This document shows, piece after piece, positions 53,162 through 62,473 of a DNA stretch of 64,000 nt. Under the pieces are notes generated by a model. That model had not been told where the DNA came from. It saw only the letters and a list, made by a program, of their open reading frames with translations, and ran no database searches. The translations under genes were made by a program, and so were the position numbers. Origin of the DNA: Oryzomicrobium terrae (GTDB taxonomy: Bacteria; Pseudomonadota; Gammaproteobacteria; Burkholderiales; Rhodocyclaceae); NCBI RefSeq assembly GCF_008274805.1, contig NZ_CP022579.1, positions 2,170,001 to 2,234,000 of the forward strand. The letters run 5' to 3'. The number at the start of each line of letters is the position of its first letter. The stretch's first letter is position 1.

Positions 53162-55864
53162 GTGGAAACGCTCAAAATGGTCGAAGAACACTATCTCACC
53201 CCCCTATTCGAACCTAAATCGGTGGCCGTGATCGGCGCCTCGGACCGGGAAAACTCGGTGGGCAGCGTGATCTTCCGCAACATGCTCGACGCCGGTTACA
53301 AGGGCCGCCTGTTCGCCGTCAACCCCAAGCACAGCGAAGTGCACGGCACCCCCTGCTACAAGACCATCGAGGACGTGGGCGTGCGGGTGGATCTGGCGCT
53401 GATCGCCACCCGGCCCCAGACCGTGCCGGGCATCATCGAGCAGTGCGGCCGCGCCGGGGTGAAGTTCGTGGTGATCATCACCGCCGGCTTTGCCGAAGCC
53501 GGCCACCAGGGCGCCGCCCTGGAGCGCAAGATGCTGGAGATCGCCCGCAGCTACGGCGTGCGCATCCTCGGCCCCAACTGTCTCGGCCTGATCCGCCCGA
53601 CCCTGGGCCTCAACTCCACCTTCGCCAACGTCAATGCCAAGCCGGGCAACCTGGCCCTGGTGTCCCAGTCCGGCGCGCTGTGCGCGGCCATTCTCGACTG
53701 GGCCAAGGTCAACGACGTGGGCTTTTCCTCGGTCATTTCCCTGGGCACCTCGTCGGACATCGAGTTCGGCGAGATCCTCGACTACCTGGTCTACGACAAC
53801 CGCACCCACTACATCCTGATGTACGTGGAAGGCATCCGTAACGCCCGCCGCTTCATGAGCGCGGTGCGTTCCGCCGCCCGCATCAAGCCGATCGTGCTGC
53901 TCAAGGCCGGCCGCTACGAAACCGGCTCCGCTGCCGCCCTGCTCCACTCCGGCGTCAAGGCCGGCTCTGACGCCGTGTTCGAGGCTGCCATCAAGCGCGC
54001 CGGCGTAGTACGGGTGTCCAACATCGGCCAGCTGTTCTACGCCGCCAAGGGCATGGCCACCAAGTTCCGTCCCCAGGGCAACCGGCTGCTGATCATGACC
54101 AACGGCGGCGGCCCCGGCGCCATGGCCGCGGACCACGCCGCCGAGCTGAAGATCCCCCTCGCCGACCTGTCCCAGAACACCATCGCCGCCCTCAACGCCT
54201 GCTTGCCCACCAACTGGTCCCACGCCAACCCGGTGGACATCGTCGGCGACGCCACGCCGGAACGCTACCAGGCCGCCATCACCGCCTGTATGGACGACCC
54301 TGGGGTCGATGGCCTGCTGGTGATGCTCACCCCCCAGGCCATGACCGACCCGATGGGCGTGGCCAAGGCAGTGATCGCCACCCTGGAGGCCGGCAGCAAG
54401 CCGATCGTCGCCTGCTGGATGGGCGAGGCCCAGACCTTCGAGGCCCGCAAGGTGCTCACCGACGCCGGCATCCCCGCCTTCCGCATGCCCGAGACGGCGG
54501 TGGAGCTGTTCCACCACATCTCCACCTACTACAAGCACCAGAAGCTGCTGCTGCAGACCCCGGAACCCATCTCACGCCAGGCCAAGACCGAGACCGAAGG
54601 CGCCAAGATGCTGATCGAGGCGGTGCTTTCGGAACGGCGCAAGGTGCTGTCGGAGATGGAATCGAAGTCGGTGCTGCGCGCCTTCAAGATCCCCGTGGCC
54701 CAGACCATGGTCGCCCGCACCGCCACCGAATCCCTACTGCTGGCAGAGCAGATCGGCTTTCCGGTGGCGATGAAGGTCGATTCCCCGGACATCCAGCGCA
54801 AGACCGAGGCCGGCGGCGTACGCCTCAACATCACCTCCGCCGCGGCGGTGCGCAACGCCTACCTGGACATTCTCGACACGGTGGCGCGCAACCACCCCAA
54901 CGCTCGCATCAACGGCGTTTCCATCGAGCCCTTCGTCGCCCGGCCCAACGGCCGCGAGCTGATGGTGGGGGTGGTGCGCGACCCGACCTTCGGCCCGGTC
55001 ATCACCTTCGGCGCCGGCGGCCAGGAAAGCGAGATCTTCTCCGACCGCGCCGTGGCCCTGCCGCCGCTCAACGCGGTGCTGGCCGAGGACCTGATCCGCT
55101 CCACCAAGGTCCACGCCCTGCTCGGCGAATACCGCAACCAGCCGCCGGTGAACATGGACGCCCTGGAAGACGTGCTGCTGCGCATCTCCGAAATGGTCTG
55201 CGAGCTGCCCTGGCTCCAGGAGCTTGACCTCAACCCGCTGATCATCGACGAGAACGGCGCCATCGCCGCCGACGCCCGCATCGTCATCGACTTCGCCCCG
55301 GTCTCCGGCGACCGCTACGCCCACATGGCCATCCACCCCTACCCCAGCCACATGGTCGAGGAATGGGTGCTGCCCGACGGCCAGGTGGTGCACATCCGCC
55401 CGATCCGCCCCGAGGACGCGGAGATGGAAAAGGACTTCGTCGCCCACATGTCCGACGAATCCAAGTACTACCGCTTCATGGACACCATCCGCGAGCTGAC
55501 CCAGTCGATGCTGGTGCGCTTCACCCAGATCGACTACGACCGGGAAATGGCCTTCGTCGCCGTCACCGAGGAAGGCGGCAAGGAAGTCCAGGTGGGCGTC
55601 TCGCGCTACGTCCTCAACCCGGACGGCGAAACCGTCGAGTTCGCCCTGGCGGTGGCCGACGACTGGCAGAAGCGCGGCGTCGGCCGCAAGCTGATGAGCG
55701 CCCTGATCGAAGCCGCCCGCCTCAAGGGCTACCGGGCCGTGGTCGGCGACGTGCTGGCGCTCAACTCCAAGATGTTCAAGCTGATGACCAGCCTGGGCTT
55801 CACCATCCACCCCCACCCCGAAGACCCGGCGGTGAAGCGTGTGATCAAGCCGTTGCAGAGCTGA
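53162..55864 (+). CDS. Bifunctional acyl-CoA-synthetase-like / GNAT lysine acetyltransferase (Pat/YfiQ-like)
   Basis: 900 aa, GTG start (an ATG 15 bases later is possible). Order: CoA-binding Rossmann domain (FEPKSVAVIGASDRENSVG), ligase-CoA domain, ATP-grasp (IGFPVAMKVDSPDIQRKTEAGGVRLN) and a C-terminal GNAT acetyltransferase (ALAVADDWQKRGVGRKLMSALIEAA). Such proteins acetylate and switch off acetyl-CoA synthetase. The synthetase-like half keeps a His in ALLHSGVKAGSDAVF, where ADP-forming acetyl-CoA synthetases are phosphorylated; in enteric Pat the site is reportedly lost. Monocistronic, with a terminator after it. Confidence 0.92.
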   Translation: METLKMVEEHYLTPLFEPKSVAVIGASDRENSVGSVIFRNMLDAGYKGRLFAVNPKHSEVHGTPCYKTIEDVGVRVDLALIATRPQTVPGIIEQCGRAGVKFVVIITAGFAEAGHQGAALERKMLEIARSYGVRILGPNCLGLIRPTLGLNSTFANVNAKPGNLALVSQSGALCAAILDWAKVNDVGFSSVISLGTSSDIEFGEILDYLVYDNRTHYILMYVEGIRNARRFMSAVRSAARIKPIVLLKAGRYETGSAAALLHSGVKAGSDAVFEAAIKRAGVVRVSNIGQLFYAAKGMATKFRPQGNRLLIMTNGGGPGAMAADHAAELKIPLADLSQNTIAALNACLPTNWSHANPVDIVGDATPERYQAAITACMDDPGVDGLLVMLTPQAMTDPMGVAKAVIATLEAGSKPIVACWMGEAQTFEARKVLTDAGIPAFRMPETAVELFHHISTYYKHQKLLLQTPEPISRQAKTETEGAKMLIEAVLSERRKVLSEMESKSVLRAFKIPVAQTMVARTATESLLLAEQIGFPVAMKVDSPDIQRKTEAGGVRLNITSAAAVRNAYLDILDTVARNHPNARINGVSIEPFVARPNGRELMVGVVRDPTFGPVITFGAGGQESEIFSDRAVALPPLNAVLAEDLIRSTKVHALLGEYRNQPPVNMDALEDVLLRISEMVCELPWLQELDLNPLIIDENGAIAADARIVIDFAPVSGDRYAHMAIHPYPSHMVEEWVLPDGQVVHIRPIRPEDAEMEKDFVAHMSDESKYYRFMDTIRELTQSMLVRFTQIDYDREMAFVAVTEEGGKEVQVGVSRYVLNPDGETVEFALAVADDWQKRGVGRKLMSALIEAARLKGYRAVVGDVLALNSKMFKLMTSLGFTIHPHPEDPAVKRVIKPLQS

Positions 55865-55915
55865 ATCGGCAACCTGCGGCGGGCGGCCACGCCGTCCCGC
55901 CGCGCACCGAGTAAA

Positions 55916-55980
55916 GAGGGCGGGATCGTGCCCGGCCGGCAGGTCCGTCCGGGCCCAAGTATCCCGCCCTCGCCATTTTT
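55916..55980 (+). terminator. Branched rho-independent terminator of the Pat gene
   Basis: GAGGGCGGGAT (55916-55926) pairs with ATCCCGCCCTC (55961-55971), enclosing further GCCCGG/CCGGGC pairing; GCCATTTTT follows. About 50 bases past the stop. Confidence 0.8.
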
Positions 55981-56100
55981 GCCCCTCCCCACTCCGCCGC
56001 ACCCTTTCGGCCGGATGTGTCCGGCCAGAGTACCGGCGTTGCTCGGCGCTCACTGCGCGCCGCTCGCTCCCGTCATTCGGCCCGCGGTCTGGTCGCCCCT

Positions 56101-56215
56101 CGGCCGAACCCATTGCCAGTTGGGTATCTCCAGCCAGGCATCGCTGCAAGCCTGAAATGGCGCGGCATTCCAGAACCCCATCGCCGAACTCCGCGCCAGT
56201 CCTTGCGATTCGGCC
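56101..56215. repeat. Dispersed palindromic repeat, copy F
   Basis: CCCATTGCCAGTTGGGTATCTCCAG, then AATGGCGCGG (56156-56165), and a second unit ACTCCGCGCCAGT (56188-56200). The orientation is inverted relative to copies A and D. Shares the ATCTCCAG word with A, C and D. Confidence 0.55.
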
Positions 56216-56354
56216 ACCTATCTTTTTGCTCGCCCATAACACGGCACCGCGGCATGTGACATTCCGCATATACCGTTATCAGTTTTTTTCAGTTCGCGAC
56301 TGCTCCCCCGGCTCCTAGACTTCGCCGTCTCTCATCCCCATCCGGAGACCGTCC

Positions 56355-57971
56355 ATGAAGCTAACCCGCCGCGAATTGTTGTTGTCTTCCGGGGCCTTTG
56401 CCGCCTCGGCCCTGTTCCCCCCCCTGCTCTACGCCCAGCAAGGGCAGCCCGCCGGTGCGCCGCGCAAGGGCGGCGTGCTCAACGTGCACCTGGGGTCCGA
56501 GCAACGCATCCTTAACCCCTCGCTGCGCGCCTCCACCGGCGTCTACATCGTCACCAGCAAGATCATCGAGTCCCTGGTGGACCTAGACGCCAACGGCAAG
56601 GTGGTGCCGGTACTGGCCACCGCGTGGAAGGCCTCGGCCGACGGAAAAACCGTCACCTTCAAGCTGCGCGAGGGCGTCACCTGGCACGACGGCAAGCCCT
56701 TCACCGCCGCCGACGTGCAGTACAACGCCCTAGAGCTGTGGAAGAAGCACCTCAACTTCGGTACCGCCCTGCAGCGCTACCTGGAGGCGGTGGATACCCC
56801 GGACAAGCACACCGCCGTGTTCCGCTATTCCCGCCCGATTCCCCTCGACCTGCTGCTGCGCGGCCTGGCCGACCTGGGCTACGTGGTGCCGCGTCACGTC
56901 TTTGAAGGTACCAACGTACTGGAGAACCCGGCCAACACAGCGCCTATCGGCACCGGGCCGTTCAAGTTCGTCCAGTACGAGCGCGGCCAGTTCATCATTG
57001 CCGAGCGCAACCCGCGCTACTGGCGCAAGGACCAGCCCTACCTGGATCGCATCGTCTGGCGCATCGTCACCGACAAGTCGGCCGCCACAGCCGCCCTGGA
57101 AACCGGCCAGGTACAACTCAGCGCCTACTCCCAGCTGACCCTGGCGGACCTGGACCGGCTCAGCCGCAACCCGGAATTCACCGTCACCAGCAAAGGGTCG
57201 GAAGCCAACCAGTTCAATAACACCCTGGAATTCAACTTCCGTCGCAAGGAACTGGCCGACGTGCGAGTGCGCCGCGCCCTGGCCCACGCCATCAATTCCC
57301 AGTTCTTCATCGACAACTTCCTCTATGGCCAGGGCAAGCCGGCCACCGGGCCGATCCCGTCCACCTCGACGGCCTTCTACCCGGCCGGCAGCAAGCAGCC
57401 CTACCCCTATGACAAGAAGCGCGCCGAGGCCCTGCTCGACGAGGCCGGCTACAAGCGCGGCGCCGGCGGCATCCGCTTCAGCCTGAAACTGGTGGGCATT
57501 CCCAACGGCGAGGATGTCCCACTGCTGGCCACCTTCATCCAGCAGTCTCTGGCCGAGGTGGGCATCAAGGTAGAGATCGCCAACTACGACTATGCCGGCG
57601 CCCTGGCGGCGGTCTACAAGGAGCACAACTTCGACATCGCCACGGGTTGGCACCAGTACCGGGGTGACCCGGCGGTGTCCACCACGGTGTGGTACCGCTC
57701 CGGCAGCCCGGCCGGCTCGCCCTGGACCAACCAGTACGGCTGGCAGTCGGACAAGGTGGACAAGCTGATCGACGACGCCGCTTCCGAGATCAACCCGGTC
57801 AAGCGCAAGGCGCTCTACGCCGAGTTCGTGCGCGAGGTGAACGAGCAACTGCCGATCTGGTTCGTCACCGAACGCCAGTTCTACTCGGTGGAAAGCAAGA
57901 AGCTGCAAAACAGTGCCAGCAGCACCCGATGGCCGTCGAGCAGCTGGAACGACGCCTGGCTTAAGGCCTAA
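56355..57971 (+). CDS. ABC transporter substrate-binding protein, family 5 (dipeptide type), Tat-like signal
   Basis: 538 aa. The leader MKLTRRELLLSSGAFAAS has a twin-arginine motif, so folded export through Tat is likely. Mature part: AWKASADGKTVTFKLREGVTWHDGKPFTAADV, IGTGPFKF, RVRRALAHAINSQFF and a DIATGWHQYRGDP region, typical of DppA/OppA-like proteins. First gene of the importer, with permeases, fused ATPase and catabolic genes behind it. Ligand likely a peptide, opine or amino-acid conjugate (inference). Confidence 0.93.
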   Translation: MKLTRRELLLSSGAFAASALFPPLLYAQQGQPAGAPRKGGVLNVHLGSEQRILNPSLRASTGVYIVTSKIIESLVDLDANGKVVPVLATAWKASADGKTVTFKLREGVTWHDGKPFTAADVQYNALELWKKHLNFGTALQRYLEAVDTPDKHTAVFRYSRPIPLDLLLRGLADLGYVVPRHVFEGTNVLENPANTAPIGTGPFKFVQYERGQFIIAERNPRYWRKDQPYLDRIVWRIVTDKSAATAALETGQVQLSAYSQLTLADLDRLSRNPEFTVTSKGSEANQFNNTLEFNFRRKELADVRVRRALAHAINSQFFIDNFLYGQGKPATGPIPSTSTAFYPAGSKQPYPYDKKRAEALLDEAGYKRGAGGIRFSLKLVGIPNGEDVPLLATFIQQSLAEVGIKVEIANYDYAGALAAVYKEHNFDIATGWHQYRGDPAVSTTVWYRSGSPAGSPWTNQYGWQSDKVDKLIDDAASEINPVKRKALYAEFVREVNEQLPIWFVTERQFYSVESKKLQNSASSTRWPSSSWNDAWLKA

Positions 57972-57992
57972 CCCCGGCCACGGCTGCTTCCC

Positions 57993-58970
57993 ATGCGTTT
58001 CTTGTCCCTTGCAGGGCGGCGGCTGGCCGCCGCCCTGCCGGCCTTGATCATCATCCTGGCCGGCCTTTTCCTGCTCCTACAACTCGCCCCGGGCGACACA
58101 GTGGATGCCTTGGTCGCCCAGGTGGGTGGCAGCGACCCGACCATGATCGAGGAACTGCGCCGCCATTACGCCCTCGATCAATCCACCTCGGTGCGTCTAG
58201 GCGACTACCTGTGGCGCCTGCTCCACCTCGATCTGGGCCATTCGGCCATCTACGGCAAGCCGGTGGCCGACGTCATCGTCGAACGCCTGCCCGCCACCCT
58301 GCTGCTGATGGGCTCGTCCCTGGCCTTGGCCTTCGCCGCCGGCATGGCGTTGGGCGTGATCGCGGCGCGCCGGGTGAACCGCTGGCCCGACACCCTGATC
58401 TCGACCCTGGGGCTGATCTTCTACGCCACCCCGTCATTCTGGTTCGGCCTGATGGGCATCTTCGTCTTCGCCGTGTACCTCGGCTGGCTGCCTGCTGGCG
58501 GTTTCGGCAGCATCGGCGCCGATCCGCACGGCCTGTCCCTGGTTCTCGACATCGCCTGGCACCTGACCCTGCCGACCCTGACCCTGGCGCTGATCTTCCT
58601 CGCCATCTACCTGCGCATCATGCGTGCCTCGATGCTCGAAGTGGCGACCCTGGATTTCGTGCGCACCGCCCGAGCCAAGGGCCTCTCCGACACCGCTGTG
58701 GTGACCCGCCACATCCTGCGCAACGCCCTCTTGCCGATGGTCACCCTGCTCGGTCTGCAGGCGGGCACCATGCTCGGCGGCTCGGTGGTGGTGGAGTGCG
58801 TCTTCGCCCTGCCCGGCCTGGGCCGACTGGCCTACGAGTCGGTGATGCAGCGCGACCTCAACACCCTGCTCGGCGTGGTGTTCGTCTCGGCATTGCTGGT
58901 CATCGTCATCAACTTCGTGGTGGACCTGCTCTACGTCCGCCTCGACCCGCGCATCAACGGGGGGCGCTGA
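57993..58970 (+). CDS. ABC transporter permease, DppB type
   Basis: 325-residue inner-membrane permease with six helices expected. Starts RRLAAALPALIIILAGLFLLLQLAPGD, the usual DppB N-terminus. The coupling-loop EAA motif is TARAKGLSDTAVVTRHILRNALLPM, followed by LPGLGRLAYESVMQRDLNTLLGVVFVSALLVIVINFVVDLLYVRLDPRI. Pairs with the DppC-type permease that starts 4 bases after its stop. Confidence 0.94.
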   Translation: MRFLSLAGRRLAAALPALIIILAGLFLLLQLAPGDTVDALVAQVGGSDPTMIEELRRHYALDQSTSVRLGDYLWRLLHLDLGHSAIYGKPVADVIVERLPATLLLMGSSLALAFAAGMALGVIAARRVNRWPDTLISTLGLIFYATPSFWFGLMGIFVFAVYLGWLPAGGFGSIGADPHGLSLVLDIAWHLTLPTLTLALIFLAIYLRIMRASMLEVATLDFVRTARAKGLSDTAVVTRHILRNALLPMVTLLGLQAGTMLGGSVVVECVFALPGLGRLAYESVMQRDLNTLLGVVFVSALLVIVINFVVDLLYVRLDPRINGGR

Positions 58971-58974
58971 TCCC

Positions 58975-59805
58975 ATGGACTTTCTCAAACGCTATTGCCG
59001 CAACCCGGCAGCCGTGTTCGGCCTGGTGCTACTCCTGGCCGTACTCGGTTTGGCCGCCAGCGCCGACCTGTTCTATCCCCAGAACCCCCTCGGCCTGGCT
59101 GGACGGCCCTTGCAGTGGCCCTTTGCCAATCCGGCCTTCTGGCTTGGCACCGACCACACCGGCCGGGACATCGCCGCCCAGATCTTCCACGGCGCCCGGG
59201 TGTCCCTGTTCATCGGCCTGGTGGCCACGGTCATCGCCATTGCCATCGGCATCGTTGTCGGCGCCCTTTCCGGCTATTACGGCGGCCTGCTCGACGACAT
59301 GCTGATGCGTATCACCGAGGCCTTCCAGATCCTGCCCAACTTCCTCCTGCTGCTGGTGCTGGTGGCGGTGTTCGGCTCCCAGCTGTCCACGGTCATCGTC
59401 GCCATCGGCGTGGTCTCATGGCCGCCGGCGGCACGCCTGACCCGGGCCGAATTCCTCACCCTGCGCCACCGGGAATTCGTCCAGGCCGGCCGCACCCTGG
59501 GCCTAGGCGACGCCCGCCTGATCTTCCGCGAGATCCTACCCAACGCCCTGCCGCCGGTGGTGGTGTACGCCAGCGTAATTATGGCCGTGGCCATCCTGCT
59601 GGAAAGCGCCCTGGCCTTCCTCAACCTGTCGGACCCCAACGTGCCCTCCTGGGGCAACCTGATCGGCGGCGGCCGCGGCGTGCTACGCGTGCAGTGGTAC
59701 GTCTCGGCCATCCCCGGGGTGGCCATCCTGCTTACTGTGCTGGCCGTCTCCCTGGTCGGCCAGGGGCTCAACGACGCCCTCAACCCAAGGCTGAAGAACC
59801 GATGA
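58975..59805 (+). CDS. ABC transporter permease, DppC type
   Basis: 276 aa. [50 protein letters not shown] is the classical DppC/OppC N-terminal segment, and [31 protein letters not shown] the coupling loop. [20 protein letters not shown] near the C-terminus. Its stop overlaps the ATPase start by 4 bases. Confidence 0.94.
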   Translation: MDFLKRYCRNPAAVFGLVLLLAVLGLAASADLFYPQNPLGLAGRPLQWPFANPAFWLGTDHTGRDIAAQIFHGARVSLFIGLVATVIAIAIGIVVGALSGYYGGLLDDMLMRITEAFQILPNFLLLLVLVAVFGSQLSTVIVAIGVVSWPPAARLTRAEFLTLRHREFVQAGRTLGLGDARLIFREILPNALPPVVVYASVIMAVAILLESALAFLNLSDPNVPSWGNLIGGGRGVLRVQWYVSAIPGVAILLTVLAVSLVGQGLNDALNPRLKNR

Positions 59806-61463
59806 GCACCGTCCTTTCCATCCAGGGCCTGACCGTGGCCCTGCCCGCCGACGCCGACCGTCCCCACGCCCTGCGCGACGTGGCGCTGGAACTCAACGCC
59901 GGCGAGATCCTCTGTGTCGTCGGCGAAAGCGGCTCGGGCAAATCCATGACCGCCAGCGCGGTGATGGGCCTGCTGCCCGACCTGGTGCGGTCTTCCGCCG
60001 GACGGATCGAGTTCGACGGGCGCAACCTGCTGGAACTGCCCGACGCCGAGCTGCGCCGCATCCGCGGCGCCAGGATCGGCATGATCTTCCAAGAGCCGAT
60101 GACCGCCCTCAACCCGCTGCGCACCGTGGGCGACCAGATCGGCGAGCTGTTCCGCACCCATACCCGGTTGAGCGCCAAGGACATCGCCGCCCGGGTCCAG
60201 GCTCTACTCCACGACGTGCGCCTGCCCGATCCGGCCGCTGCCGCCCGAGCCTATCCCCACGAGTTGTCCGGCGGACAGCGCCAGCGGGCCATGATCGCCA
60301 TGGCCGTGGCCCTGGAGCCGGCGGTGCTGATCGCCGACGAGCCAACCACCGCCCTGGACGTGACCACCCAAGCCCAGATCCTGCACCTGATCCGCGAGTT
60401 GCAGGCGCGCAAGGGCACCGCGGTGCTGTTCATCACCCACGACTTCGGCGTGGTCGCCGAGATCGCCGACCGGGTAGCGGTGATGCAGCACGGCGTGGTG
60501 GTGGAACAGGGCCCAGCCGAGGCCATCCTCAACCGCCCCCAGCACCCCTATACCCGGGAGCTGATCGCCGCCGTGCCGCCCCTGGCACCCCCGCCGGCCC
60601 ACCAGCCGGAGAACGGGCCGGAGGCCGCGCCGATCCTCACCCTGGACCGGGTGAGCAAGACCTACCGCAGCGGCGGCTGGCTAGGCCGGAGCAAACGGGT
60701 CACCCACGCGGTGCGCGAGGTCAGCCTGGAACTGCTTCGGGGCAGCACCCTGGGCATCGTCGGCGAAAGCGGCTCGGGCAAATCGACCCTGGCCCGCTGC
60801 ATCGTGCGCCTGCTCGACCCGGACGACGGCCACATCCACTTCACCGCCCCGGACCACTCCCCCCTGGACTTGGCTACCCTCAGCCGCCGCCAGCTACGGG
60901 CCCATAGCCGCCATGTACAGATGGTCTTTCAAGACCCCTACGCCTCCCTCAATCCGCGCCGTCGGGTCGGGGAGCAGGTCGCCCAAGGGCCCATCGTGCA
61001 CGGCACGCCCCGGGCCCAGGCCCTGGCCCGGGCCCGGGAGCTGTTCGAACTGGTCGGCCTGGACCCGGACGCCACGCGCCGCTACCCCCACGAATTCTCC
61101 GGCGGCCAGCGCCAGCGCATCGGTCTGGCCCGGGCCCTGGCCCTGGAGCCCCAGGTGCTGGTGGCCGACGAGCCGGTGTCGGCCCTGGACGTGTCGGTCC
61201 AGGGCCAGGTGCTCGACCTGCTGGCGCGACTGCGCCAGCAGTTGGGGCTGTCCCTGCTGTTCATCACCCACGACCTGCGGGTCGCCGCCCAGATCTGCGA
61301 CCGCATCGCGGTGATGAAGGACGGGGCTGTGGTCGAGGCCGGCAGCGCCGCCCAGATCTTCACCAGCCCCCGCCATTCCTATACCCAAACCCTGCTCGAC
61401 GCGGTGCCGGGGCGCCAGTGGACCCCGCCCCACGCCACCGACCTCCGACGCATCGCCGCCTGA
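59802..61463 (+). CDS. Fused dipeptide ABC transporter ATPase (DppD-DppF)
   Basis: 553 aa containing two complete ABC domains in one chain. Domain 1: Walker [11 protein letters not shown], signature [12 protein letters not shown], Walker [12 protein letters not shown], OppD/F tail [17 protein letters not shown]. Domain 2 begins near [21 protein letters not shown]: Walker [14 protein letters not shown], signature [25 protein letters not shown], tail [16 protein letters not shown]. The fusion replaces separate dppD and dppF genes; such fusions are known in the GsiA type. Energises the two permeases upstream. Confidence 0.94.
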   Translation: MSTVLSIQGLTVALPADADRPHALRDVALELNAGEILCVVGESGSGKSMTASAVMGLLPDLVRSSAGRIEFDGRNLLELPDAELRRIRGARIGMIFQEPMTALNPLRTVGDQIGELFRTHTRLSAKDIAARVQALLHDVRLPDPAAAARAYPHELSGGQRQRAMIAMAVALEPAVLIADEPTTALDVTTQAQILHLIRELQARKGTAVLFITHDFGVVAEIADRVAVMQHGVVVEQGPAEAILNRPQHPYTRELIAAVPPLAPPPAHQPENGPEAAPILTLDRVSKTYRSGGWLGRSKRVTHAVREVSLELLRGSTLGIVGESGSGKSTLARCIVRLLDPDDGHIHFTAPDHSPLDLATLSRRQLRAHSRHVQMVFQDPYASLNPRRRVGEQVAQGPIVHGTPRAQALARARELFELVGLDPDATRRYPHEFSGGQRQRIGLARALALEPQVLVADEPVSALDVSVQGQVLDLLARLRQQLGLSLLFITHDLRVAAQICDRIAVMKDGAVVEAGSAAQIFTSPRHSYTQTLLDAVPGRQWTPPHATDLRRIAA

Positions 61464-61485
61464 TCCCCGTTTTCCGGAGTACGCC

Positions 61486-62337
61486 ATGCCCTCCCCCGCC
61501 GCCCAGCTCGACCACGTGGTCATCAACGTCGCCGACCAGCTCGACCAGGCCGCCGAACGCTACCGCCGCCTCGGCTTCACCCTCACCCCCCGGGGCCACC
61601 ACTCCCTGGGGTCTAGCAACCACCTGGCCATCTTCGGTAACGACTATCTGGAACTGCTCGGCTACGAGCCGCAAAACGCCGAACGGGCCGCCGCCTACTG
61701 GGGCACCTTGCCGGGCCTGGCCGGGCTGGTGTTCAAGAGCCAGGACTCGGACGGCCTGTTCCGCGACCTGACGGCCCAGGGCGTAGCCCTGGACGGCACG
61801 GCCCCGGCGGCGTTCTTTCGCCCGGTGGAGCTGCCCGACGGCTCGTCCCGGAATGCCCGCTTCCGCACCGTGCGCCTCGACCCGGCCGCCGTGCCCAACG
61901 GCCGTATCTTCTTCTGCCACCATCTTGACCCGGACCTGGTCTGGCGCCCCGAGTGGCAGCGCCACGCCAACGGTGTCACCGGCCTGCTCCAGGCGGTGGT
62001 GGCGACGCAGGACCCGGCGGCCTCCATCGACCTGCTGGCACGCACCTTCGGCAGCGCCACAGTGAGCCCCATCGACGGCGGCCAGCGCCTTACTGCCGGC
62101 CGGGGCAGCGTCGATTACCTGGTGCCAGACGCAGTGCGCGTCCGCTTTGGCGACACCACCCTGCCCAGCCCCGACGGCCGCGACCGCCAGGTCGCCCTGG
62201 TGTTGCAAAGCGTGTCCCTGGCCCAGACTCGGGACACTCTGACGGCTGGCGGCATCGCCTTCGACCAGCAGGCCCCGGACCAGTTGGTGGTGCCCGCCCG
62301 GGAAGCCTTCGGCGTCGCCCTGGCCTTCCGCGCCTAA
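61486..62337 (+). CDS. VOC family protein (glyoxalase-like, about 280 aa)
   Basis: 283 aa. N-terminal AQLDHVVINVADQLDQAAERYRRLGFTLTPRGHHSLGSSNHLAIFGNDYLELLGY, the Glyoxalase_3-like pattern with metal His and Glu. The second half, beginning near HHLDPDLVWRPEWQRHANG, gives two pseudo-symmetric VOC modules. Unknown substrate. It lies 22 bases after the ABC ATPase and before an amine oxidase gene, so it may process the imported compound. Confidence 0.85.
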   Translation: MPSPAAQLDHVVINVADQLDQAAERYRRLGFTLTPRGHHSLGSSNHLAIFGNDYLELLGYEPQNAERAAAYWGTLPGLAGLVFKSQDSDGLFRDLTAQGVALDGTAPAAFFRPVELPDGSSRNARFRTVRLDPAAVPNGRIFFCHHLDPDLVWRPEWQRHANGVTGLLQAVVATQDPAASIDLLARTFGSATVSPIDGGQRLTAGRGSVDYLVPDAVRVRFGDTTLPSPDGRDRQVALVLQSVSLAQTRDTLTAGGIAFDQQAPDQLVVPAREAFGVALAFRA

Positions 62338-62473
62338 GCACCGCTCCCCAGGGGGTTCCCGGCAGGGGTCGGGGGCGCCTCTGGCGGCAGGACCGAGGTT
62401 TGCCGCCAGAGGCGCCCTCTTCCCGCCTCCCCCCCTTCCCGATTTATCCGCTCCCGATCCCACGAGGCTGCCC

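Larger units (their letters stand above)
55865..56354. other. 490-base intergenic region: terminator, repeat copy F, promoter of the ABC operon
   Basis: The terminator of the Pat gene is followed by GC-rich sequence, repeat copy F, and a less GC-rich stretch near 56220-56310 that probably holds the promoter of the ABC/catabolic operon. No gene detected. Confidence 0.6.

Noticed and set aside
56220-56300. Possible sigma-54 promoter before the ABC operon
   Set aside because: GGCAC and GGCAT are present, but no GG-N10-GC spacing fits.
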